DNA of 64,000 nt from Apricaphanius iberus (taxonomy: Eukaryota; Chordata; Actinopteri; Cyprinodontiformes; Aphaniidae). Within the stretch, counting starts at the first letter, position 1. Each line of letters begins with the position of its first letter. The stretch is from assembly GCA_028564705.1 (NCBI GenBank), contig JAPXFQ010000347.1, forward strand, positions 124,001 through 188,000. The letters run 5' to 3'. Positions 36,201 through 47,800 of the stretch are shown in pieces. Below the pieces are notes generated by a model. It made no database searches and was not told the origin of the DNA. It saw only the letters and a program-made list of their open reading frames with translations. The position numbers and the translations under genes were made by a program.

Positions 36201-38822
36201 AATCGTATTCATAGTCACAAAATTTTTTTAACACAACCACAAGTAAAAAAAACAACAGCAAAACGGAAGAATGCAGTTCAAAAGTGTTATATTGTTCAGT
36301 TCCAGTGAAAAGGAAAACAGTTCATCACAATAAATCATTTTAGTTCATCCAGTTTATCAGCGCTTCTCAAAGTCATTATTTCCCAAATCAAATTGAGTCA
36401 ATGACGCTCATTCATTGATTATTTGGTGCGAAAAGGTTCAATCAATCTTGAACTCACAAGATTGTTTGTAATATTAGTCTGGGGTGAATAAATTAGGATT
36501 AGGAACAGTTTCGATTGCTCACGCCACACCGACTTGAAGCAGATGATCCAGGGTTCGAAAGCGAATAGAATGCGCGCCCACTTCCACAGAGTCGCGCTGC
36601 CGTTGGGAACACATCCGAGCCGATCAGTGTTTGCTGTATCCATTCATGACGCGCTGCCTTAGAGCCGACGTTCAAAGTCCTGCCATTTCTGAACTCTGGG
36701 TGATGGAGATCCCACTGAGGCCATTCCGAGTGAAAGGGAAGGTGGCGCCCACTCCACTGAGTCGTGCTGCTGTCAGGTAATGCAACTGAGTTTGACGGCT
36801 TACGCTTCATCCACTCATGTGGCTCTCCTGGCGCTCCACTCTCGTCGAAGAAGCCCTCCGCTTTCTTCCTCAAGCTTGCGGGCCCAGATCTCCGCGCTCA
36901 GCACTTCAAACGCTCATCAAGTTCCCTTTTTCCCCTTTGCCCCTCAAATCGCACACCTGTCGCCTCCGTGCAGCGCTACATTTCCTCTTAAAAAAAACCC
37001 ACACACACTCTGGTCACCTCACCTGTTGGCTCTCTCTTCCATTCATGTGTGTCAGGCACTATCAACGATCTGTTTCCACATGATTGGCCACCACCAAAGT
37101 AGGTGTGTCTGGAGTGAAATCCAAACTCATTGAAGAATCAATGATGTCGCTACACCGTTTAACAATATCTATGGATATCTATGGAGTCCCTGTTGCACTG
37201 AGCCTATACATTTCCTCATTTAAACCAAAGTTGAGGTGGAATAGTAGGCATAAAGTTCCCGCATGTGTACTACCGCCACAGTAAGCAGCCGGTGGACCCT
37301 ACGCTGTCCCACAACGCAGCGGAAACTCTAAAATCGTAGAAGAAGAGTGACCTCGGCTATAGAGGAACTATCAACCATTACACAGCAACAATTTTAGCAT
37401 GTAAATGTAAAAGTGTAGCAATGTTACTGAATAGTTTAATATTTTTTAGACAACTGATTCAATATTTAAGTAGATAAGTTGATGTTTTACGGGACCACTT
37501 GAGATGTAACGTAAACACCAGGCAAAATGGTGGAGCACTTCCTCCGATTTTATGCCTATTACAAATCCTGACTGATAGCAACCCATTCTTTCATAATCAC
37601 TTCTTGGAGCTTGTCAGAATTAGTGGGTTTTTGTTTGTCCACCCGCCTCTTGAGGATTGACCACAACTTCTCAATGGGATTAAGATCTGGGTTCTCAGGA
37701 TGCTTTACTGTTGGCATGACACAGGACTGATGGTAGCGCTCACCTTTTCTTCTCCAGACAAGCCTTTTTCCAGATGCCCCAAACAATCGGAAAGAGGCTT
37801 CATGGGTGAATATGACTTTGCCCCAGTCTTCAGCAGTCCATTCACCATACTTTCTGAAGATCATCTGTCCCTGATGTTTTTTTTTTGTTTTTTTGAGAGA
37901 AGTGGGGCGACTGTGGCTCAGTGGTAGAGTAGTTGGCTTGCAATTGGAGGGTTGTAGGTTCAATTCCAGCTTCCTCCAGTCACATATCGATGTTCCCCCG
38001 GGCAAGGCACTTAACCCCACATTGTCCTACCGAGCCTGTTGGCTATCGGTGTATGAATGGGTGAATGTGGCTTCAATGTAAAGCACTTTGAGTGGTCAGT
38101 ATGACTAGACAAGTGCTATATAAGTTCAGTCCATTTAAGTGGCTTCTTTGCTGCACTTCTTGACACCAGGCCATCTTCCAAAAGTCTTCACCTCACTGTA
38201 GGTGGAGATGCGCTCACACCTGCCTGCTGCCATTCCTGAGCAAGCTCTGCACTGGTGGCACTCTGATCCTGCAGCTGAATCTTCTTTAGGAGACGATCCT
38301 GGCACTTGCTGGACTTTCTTGGGCGCCCTGAAGTCTTCTTAACAAGAATCGAACCTCTTTCCTTGAAGTTCTTGATAATCCTATAAATTGTTGATTTAGG
38401 TGCAATCTTAGTAGCCACAATATCCTTTCCCGTGAAGCCATTTTTATGCAACGCAATAATGGCTGCACAAGTCTCTTTGCAGGTCACCATGGTTAACAAT
38501 GGAAGAACAATGATTTCAAGCATCACCCTCCTTTTAAAATGTCAAGTCTGCCATTCTAACCCAATCAGCCTGACATAATGATCTCCAGCCTTGTGTTCAT
38601 CAACATTCTTACCTGAGTTAACAAGACGATTACTGAAAGGATCTCAGCAGGTCCTTTAATGACAGCAATGAAATGTAGTGGAATTTTCATGGCAAAGAAG
38701 GACCATGCAATTTATCTGATCGCTGTTCATAACATTCTGGAGTATATGCAAATTGCTATTTCAAAAACTTAAGCAGCAACTTTTCCAAATTCCAATATTT
38801 ATGTAATTCTCACTGTAGTGCA

Positions 38823-38857
<35 letters not shown>

Positions 38858-41800
38858 GTTTTGGGGCATTTTACAAGGGTTTTCATTCAATCTAAAAACC
38901 TTTGTCACTTTGTGTGGGATTAATTGGACTTTGATGGCAAAACTCCTGGCTAAGCCGACAAGTGTCGATGGGTCTGATGCAGACTCCAAGAGGCAAGGAG
39001 GAGTTGCGAAGAAGAATTTGGCATGGACGAACTAGACGACCTCAAGTTATATGACTAATTGAATTACAGATGTATGACAATTGCCTCTAAATCACTTTGC
39101 GAATTTGTTTTATTTTTAAGGTTCTTTTAATGGTTTTTAAGTGTCTTAATGGTCTTGGGCCTTCTTATCTTTCAGAAATGCTTTTACCATATGAACCCTC
39201 GCGGTCTCTGCGCTCCTCTGGCAGCCGTCTCCTTATCATTCCCAAAGTCAGGACACGAACTCATGGTGAGGCGTCTTTTCATTATTATGGCCCTCACCTC
39301 TGGAACAGACTGCCTTATATATTATATCTTATTGTTTTATACTCATTGTTTTACACTTTATATTTTATAAACTTTATATTTTAACTTATTTTAATCTTTC
39401 GTCCCAGTGTTCCCTCTATGGAAGCCCTCTGCATCGGGGGCGGTGGTTTGCTGTGGCTGCCTGGGTACCCCCCAGGTAGTGCCTGGGTGGAGGGGGGGGT
39501 ATCATCCCTCACTCCTCTGGGCGCCCTGGGTTTTTTTCCTCAGGAATGAGTGATTCCATATTTGTTCCCAGCTCCTTATTCCAAAGAAACACTTGCAATT
39601 TATTCCCACTTGAGTTTCTGTTCTTTTCTTGTACCGTTTCTAAAAGCCAGGAAGATGCCCTTTTGAGAAATCTGAGTTTTGTGGCATGTTTGTGTTTTAC
39701 CTTTTCTCTATTGCATTAAAAAAGTGAATGAGCATTCTCGAAGACTGGTGATTCCATACTTTTTGCCAGGGGTTGTACATGTGCATGGAGAGTCCGTAGG
39801 GAGCTCTGAAGCTTCAGCACAGATGCATGGGTATTTATAGTAATCAGCCACACCCTATTGGATCAGCTTCTGACGGATTCATTACTGAGCTCTGGGAGAA
39901 CAAAACACATCATATAGGTATGGTAAGATAACTAACACTGTTCTATGCATCAGAGGATAATCGCAAGACCAATCACAGAACAACATGGATATGTCAGCAG
40001 GTAAACACAAGATCTGTCATGAGGCAACACGGGATGTGTCATACGAGATAACTAGCTTCTTGTAGTACATGTATCAAACCAGAACAGCAATATTTTATCT
40101 AGGTACTGAGTAATAAAATAGAAAAGCCTATAACTGCAAGAATAATTTCTACAACAGATTCTTTGACTCATTTATTGTGCACTTGACTGATTGTGCCAAA
40201 AAAAAGTTTTCTTCTTTGTTTTGCATCTATGTCTTAGGCATCCTGACTGATGATGAGCCATGCAGAACGGCCACCTTGTGGGCAAAGGGGCTGCCACATT
40301 CTTGCCTCCCACACGTCGTGAGAAACGCAAACACGACCATAGGTTCGGAGGTTGTTTATCTAACGCCCTGTAGGTTTTTGAATGTGGTTTTGCAAAGTCA
40401 TCCAATAATGTAATTAGGAGGGATGCATAGGACAGACCATTTTTTTCAGAAGCTGATTCACCGTGACATGTAAAGCATAAAATCATTTGGTCTTGATTCA
40501 TTATTGTTTTTGTACACCTGCCTGCCTTCTCATTAGTGGTAGTTTTTAGTGTGTCATTCTTAATCATTAGTTTTTTTGTTCTTTGATTTATTGCTGTGAT
40601 ACGATACAAAGGAGGGACTGTTATGGAAAAAATTATATTTAGAATGATCTGCTCTGTGTATTTTTTAAATACTGATAGTTACTGTATGATTTTTCTTTAT
40701 GACATGGTAACCAATCGGATTATATGACACTGCATGATACTAGGTCAGGTCAAATATACTGATTTAAGCTCCTACATCCTGGGTTGGCATAGTAACCTCC
40801 TCTTACATCTGAGGACACCTGAAATAGCTAAATTATACTTTCCGTATCCAGTCTCTGACGCCTGCAAGTCTAATGTTCTCACCCAGGAGAAATGTTTCCA
40901 ATATATTGATAGTTGTCAGGATTACTGAATCTATATAAAACTGTGTGATGATGGATGGAAGGCAGGTTAGTATACATAGCCTGTGTAACACTGTTCCTCC
41001 TTGTTTGATCAAACAAGTCTGTAATTAAACCTCCTAATGCTACTGAAGGAATCCCTCTCATCCTTATTTAAGAACTTCATTCACAGGTGTCAGTAGTCAA
41101 AGCCACCTGTGCTGAGGGGCAGGGGTGGGTCAAAAGGGCGGCATTAGCAGAGTTTGCATTATTAAATGCTTGGAGGCAGTCTGGGGTCCAGTCCCAATTT
41201 TCGGTGGCCTTTTCCTTTTTGAGCGTCCAGTAAAGCGGCTGAAGAAGTTGTGCTGCAATCAGGATGATTTTTAAAGTTAACCAGTCACAGAAACTCCTGC
41301 AGGGCTTTCACCGTCTGAGGAGGCGGGAAATCGGATACTGCCTCCACTTTAGTGGGTAACGGAACAGCAGAAATGTGATGGCCAAAAAAAATCTATGACT
41401 GGCAACCCAAACTGGCATTTTGCTGAGTAGATAATCAGGCCATGTGCTGTTAGGAGTTGAAAAACCTACCGTAGGTGGGACGTGGTGTTCGGCAGAGCCG
41501 CTGGCCACCAGGATGTCATCCAGATAAACAAAACGAAGGGTAAACCACGCAAGACTGAATCCATCAACCACTGAAAAGATTGGCTGGTGCCTTTAAGGCC
41601 GAAAGGCATCTGCAAAAACTCAAAGGCCAAATGGCGTATTTACGGCTGTTTTAGGGATCTCCTATGCGCGAACCGGAACCTGGTTAGCTTAGCGTGATCA
41701 AGGTGGCGCGCCCACACGAACACCTGGGGGGCCGGTAGTGAGGATATATTGTTCTACTGCGTGCTTAGTGTCACCATTAGAAAAGTTGGGAACAGTCAAT

Positions 41801-44800
41801 GAAGGAAACTACTACTATAATAAAAACAACTGAAAATCATTCTCAGGAGCTAAAACATTAGCATGTATTGAATGTACAGCTCCTCGCGTCAGGCAAGGCA
41901 GAGAGGAAAATGACCGTCTGTTAGCGACATCAATTAGGAGTCAGTGTGCACAGAGGAAATCCGTCCATATGATGGGAACTGAACTGGCACCTACAACAAA
42001 GTTTCACTGGAACTCTCTACTGTGAAATCAAACAGTCACCGACATTTTGCCAAACGTAATGATCGGGGAGTTGTTAGCAGCGGTTAGCAGTGGACTGCAG
42101 CCTTCCGCCAGCCTGTCTGAGCCAGCTGGGGGAACCAGGCTCTTCTTGGAACCAGAGTAGATCAGAAAGTGTCTCCCAGACCGTGAGTCCTCAATGAAAA
42201 GTAGCCTTTCCATATCGCCAATGGTCGCGACTTCTACAGAGCGTGGGTGGTGTCATTTCCCTACGGCTTGAAACTGCAAGACAGGCATTGGCGCCGAACG
42301 GCTGGTGGTCTCTATGTAGCAAACCTTGCTACCACCGATGACCAGTCAGCCTCTGGGGACTACGCCGGAAGCTCAGCAGATGCCACTGAGCATGCGGGAG
42401 CCACCACTTGAACTGCAAAGCACCTGTAGCCCGGAGGATGTGATCGGCTTCTTTGGCTAGGGAGCGGTAGTCCTTATTCAGCAACGCAGAGGGAGATGTT
42501 TGAATGCACCCAGCATCACCGGAGAAGGGCTGGCTTCAGCTTCGGACATGTTCAATGACAGGATCACCCATGTGGAGGAATAAATGTACGACACAAGCGC
42601 TGAGTATGATCACCTCTTTATTTCCACTCCAACTGACAATGGTAAGTCAGAACACATAACTTAAAACATTCCATTGTCGCGGAAAATTTTTTTAAAAATA
42701 TTTTTTAATCCAAACATCCTGTTATCTGGGTGTGAGTGGAGCCTCCTGGTGGTTTGCCAAAATACAAACAATGTCATGCTCAGCTAAATACTAAAGCAGC
42801 AAGTTGTTCGCTTGTTGATTGAGTAATACAGTGGAAAAAAAACAGACAGCGCTTTAGTGAGGGAGTTCGCACATCTTGATTAAGGCTGCTTCCCGCGGGA
42901 AAATCTCGTGAAGAGTTTCCATGAACTTTACTGAAATGACTTTCCATGCAGCATCTTTTACCGACTGCCTCTATATTTTTCCATTGTTTGCTGGCGAGCG
43001 ACTTTCATAAGTGTCTGGAGCTACCGGTAGCTTGCAGGTGATGTGTTGGAGACCCCTGGACTAGACCATATTATTTACAAAGGGAATTATAATACTGTGA
43101 TTCACAGAATATATTTCCAAATTACATTCCTCTAATGCAATTTATGCTTCGTGAGTTAAATAATTTAACCTTCTGACAGAAAGGTTTGTAACAAATTTGA
43201 GACCAATATGATTTTATATTTTCATGCATTTCTTATAAGGTATTTATAGGAGGATCTTTGTTGACATCTTTGTGTTCATGCGTGAGTGGTTGGGTGGCAC
43301 ACAGCTAACATAATTAAGGGCTATGAAGATGCATTTCCAAGAGAGTTGGGGGGTGAAATCCCTGATATAGAAGCACTTTAACTTCTGAATTTAGGAAGAC
43401 GAACCTGAAAAAATGAAGTTATTCAAAGCCCTTATAAGATTTGTGAAACATGTTGGTTTGAGTCACTGGCGTTTTGACCAAAAATCAGATGGGGAGTCAT
43501 TTAGCCCTGTTTAACAGAAAGCATTGGTCCCTTCACTCATAAAAAAGTTTAAGTTTCAGAAGTCCGAAAGACTGAGATTTTGTTTTAAGAAAAGTTTGGT
43601 CTATCTCTGCAGTCAATCTTTAAATAACAAATGCATGGTCAAAACGACATACCATGAACAAAATTAGCTTTATAAACTGTCAGTTGCTGCAGGAATATAG
43701 GCTTACATCAAAGCGTCTGGGTTTAATCTCCTGATTTCCTCAATATCTCGTTTTTTTTGGAGTTTGTAAACAAAACAAAAAAAACAACGGACCCATCTTT
43801 TTTGCTAAATCATCCTTCAAAAATGCAAAACAATGGTATTATAGGTAAAATACGCTGTTTCTAGCCACCCATACCCATGATGCAATGCGAGAATAATAAT
43901 CATTAACTTTACAAAAGATCCTCCTATTACACTCTTGGTTCAATACCGTACATGCATAGACCAATCTAAAAATGTTTTTGTTCTCTGTTATGGCACATTC
44001 AGACCGCACTTTGCTGCCAGGCGTCAAACAGCTCAGATGTATGAAAGTTGCTGCTTGAAAATTCAAACCCCGCTGCTTGCACATTTGTACTCTGCGTCGG
44101 CGGTGGCGGGACACGTCAGTACATCAGAAAGCGGGCGGGGATTTCTCTTCCACCAGGAAACTAGTAGTATACATTTAGTAACCGTAGTAACCCTAACCGG
44201 GTTTGTTCTAGTGTTAGCTAACATAACAAGAAAGTTAATAGAACATATTTAACTGCTTACCTGGCACTTTGATATCTTCCACCAAATAAAGTCTGATTTT
44301 TTCCTGAGTCTCCAATTCCCCAGCCTTCCAGCTTGAGCTAGCCGACTCCCCTCTAATCACCGCGGAGACTCTGCTCATTGAGTAGGTACAGCGCACGGCT
44401 CATTCTCCATCCTCCCCTCTCCACCGAGTGGCTCAAGCTGGCGGCTCGGCTCGTCCTTCGTCTTCTCCACCCTTGATGCCGGCATCCCGTTGCTGATTGG
44501 TTGCTGCCCTGCATTTGCTATGGAGCTAGAATTGGGACTTAAGTTTTGTAACTGTAACTTTCATTTTTGTACTTGTAACTTAATATTTGTACCTGTAACT
44601 TGTGTTTTGTACTTGTAACTTATATTTTGTACTCATAACTTATGTTTTGTACATGTAATTTATATTTTGCACACAATTTAAAAATACAAGTTAAAAGTTT
44701 CAGATTTCAAGTTACAAGTGTCGAGTCTCAGGTTTCAAGTTACAGGTTTCTAGTTTTAAATTTCAAGTTACAGGTTTCACTTTTCAAGTTTCAGGTTTCA

Positions 44801-47800
44801 AGTTACAGATAATTTTTTACCATATTTGGCTTGAGTGGCTTGCCGATTTTGACCAACAAATCATGTTTCGTGAATTTCTATCCAATCATGGCAGAAGGAA
44901 GGTAGGGCTCTGCACAGCTCACAACCAAACTTGATTACCTTCACACTATTGACCATTAGTTGGCCATAATCCACCTCAGTAGTTTTCAACTTGAACACCG
45001 ACCCAACATTGACAGGTTAGTTGCTTATATAAAATATGTATACACACTGCTAAAAAATATCAGGAGTAATAACAGTTGAAATAGAAAAAGCTGAGTTTAT
45101 ATTGACCAATTCTGACGATTGCAGACACTCAAGCGTGTGTGTATGTGTGTGCTTGCGTCCGTGTGCACACAATTGAAATCTAGTGAGGCAAATTACCTTC
45201 TTCTTAGCAAGTGGCTAACAACTTTGGTGTACTTCTGCCCCCTACTATGCTGGAGTGCGGGTCGGGCTAAAGAGCTTTTACTAAATTATCTAACCTGCAT
45301 TTATAAATTCTATTACTAATTTACATGTCTCTCTCCACTTAATACATTTTTTTTATTTAAATCTCCATCTTACTTACATCTTCACTACATATACTTGAGA
45401 GACGTTTTCCTATTAAATATAGTTTAGTATTTAATCCTATATGACCTTTTTTTCAAACATTGTATTTTTTTTTATCTCTACTACTCAATCTCTTAATATT
45501 CATCTCCCCTGTTTTTTTAAACAAATGACATCCTTTCTTTGCTTTTTATTACAGCCACCTACTGGTAAATAGTGTGAAAGTAATCAAGTTTGGTTGTGAG
45601 CTGTGCATAGCCCTACCTTCCTTCTGCCATGATTGGATAGAAATTTGTGAAACATGATTTGTTGGTCAAAATCAGCAAGCCACTCATTGCTTCTTCTTGG
45701 CAAGCCAAATATGGTAAAAAATTATCTGTTACCTAAAACTTGTAACTTGAAACCCGAAACCTGCAACTTGAAACCTGAGAATGGAAACTTGTAACCTGAA
45801 ACTTAAAATCTGAAACTTATAACTTGTATTTTTGAAATGTAATTATGTTTTGTAACTTGCACACAAGTACAAAACATAAGTTAAAAGTACAAAATATAAG
45901 TTAAAAGTACAACAATGAAAGTTACAGGTACAAAACTTAAGTCCCAATTCAAGCTCCATAGTTTGCTGCCCCAAAGTTCAATAACCCAACTTCATACAGC
46001 AGTTGCGTGGCCGCCTTGAAGGACTGCCGGAGTAGCAGCTGCATTGATGTGTTGCTGCCAGTGTGCCGAGGCATGCGACCAGCTGCATGGCAGCTTGGGA
46101 CAGCTTAACGCTCACATGATGCATAGGTACCATAGACTTCATATGTAATCTAGCTGCCCTGCTGCCTGGTGGCAATGTGTGGTCTGAATGTGGCATTATT
46201 GGAGTCACGTTCAGCATTGTGTGGTCTATAACACTGTGTGCTGACCTGATATAGTGAATAGGGTCACTATGGACCATGTCAAGCAGCCACTGCAGGTCTG
46301 TGGAGCTCCTTTCAACTGCAGAAATCAAAAGAAACAAACAATCATCATTTATCATTTCACTCACCTAAAAGATCACAGTGCTCAATTATAAAACGCTGCA
46401 GAGAATCCTCACTAAATGTCTACTAAGGCCCCGTTTACACAGAAATAAAACTGTTATAGTTTCAAAAACAGCCTAAAAACAGCAAAGAAATATACACGAC
46501 AAATCTAGCTTCACATAAGAGCTTTATTGTCCATCATCTGGTGTCTGTGGATCTCTGCATCCATGTTCTGCTGCTGCTGATAGAGGAGGGACAGTAAATC
46601 ATATTCTAGGATCCATTTAAGGACAGGATTTAGTTGATTTGGACCATAACACTGTACATGTTTCTACATGTTTGTTTACTGTATCACAGAGTTGCGTATC
46701 CGTTTTAAATATAGGAAAAAGGTGGTGATGTCAACCACACAGGTAAAATACCTGAGAGAGCTAGTGTTGGGAAATTTCTCCACCCTAGGACTCAATTAAA
46801 ACTTATTATTAACAGTGTGCTTAAACGGCACCTCCTTGTGGATGAGAAACCGACCTTTGTTGCCATAACCTGGTTTCATATCTGTGTACACTGGGTTTGC
46901 TTACACAAAAGTTATGTTTCAATTTATAAAACCTGGTGTATGCACAGCTGTATGCAATTCCTGCTTCATAAATCACTAACTTCCTAGAAATGTGCTCAGG
47001 TTATTTTAGGTCATATCCCGTCTCCTACTTAACCATATTGTGCCAAAAACGGTCAAAGCAAAGCACCCTATGAATATTCTGCATATAAATAAGCCAAATG
47101 ATCTATGGCATTTCACTCGTCATTAATGCAGCCAATAGGTCTAAAAAACACAATTCCACAGAGACTAAAATCAAGATGCTTCTGAGTCAGATGGCGACAC
47201 AGAAAAATCTTTTTTCGTTTTTTGGGGGGTCATTGCATTGGTAATACTGGGAATGTGATGGAGAGATCTAAGGGGAGAACATACAAAAGTGGAGGCACAG
47301 AGGAAGATGGGGTGCCACCACCAGGGTGTCTGCATCAGGTGGGGGGGATCAATTGTGAAGCATTGTGTAGAAGTATCACTGCAATATTTAGAATTTTCAG
47401 TTCCTTGAGAAAGTATTCGGCTCCCTTGAACTTTGCAACCTTTTGCCACATTTTAGGCTTGATACATAAAGATATAAAACTGTAATTTTTTGTGAAGAAT
47501 CAACAACAAGTTGGACACAATCATGAAGTGGAACAAAATCTATTGGATATTTCAAACTTTTTTAACAAATAAAAAACTGAAAAATTGGGTGTGCAAAATC
47601 ATTCAGCACCTTTATTTTCAGTGCAGCGAACTCTCTCCAGAAGTTCAGTGAGGATCTCTGAATGATCCAATGTTGACCTAAATGACTAATGATGATAAAT
47701 AGAATCCACCTGTGTGTAATCAAGTCTACGTATAAATGCACCTGCACTGTGATAGTCTCAGAGGTCCGTTTAAAGCGCAGAGAGCATCATGAAGAACAAG

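Noticed and set aside
36499..36873. 124-codon minus-strand frame
   Set aside because: It lies in the GC-rich duplicated segment of a candidate LTR. No domain, and the frame is probably kept open by base composition.
37906..37980. A tRNA gene suggested by A and B boxes
   Set aside because: The body continues into a SINE tail and the cloverleaf is not complete. The flanking AAGTGG duplication shows it is a SINE.
40172..40609. 145-codon minus-strand frame upstream of a candidate LTR
   Set aside because: No recognisable retroviral or host domain; orientation is opposite to the LTR.
44518..45961. A CRISPR-like or satellite array
   Set aside because: The short units lie in two mirrored arms with clear outer borders, so a terminal-inverted-repeat element explains the repeats better.
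46428..46560. A hAT-type element starting GGCCCCGTTTACAC
   Set aside because: Only one end was seen; no inverted partner could be found nearby.
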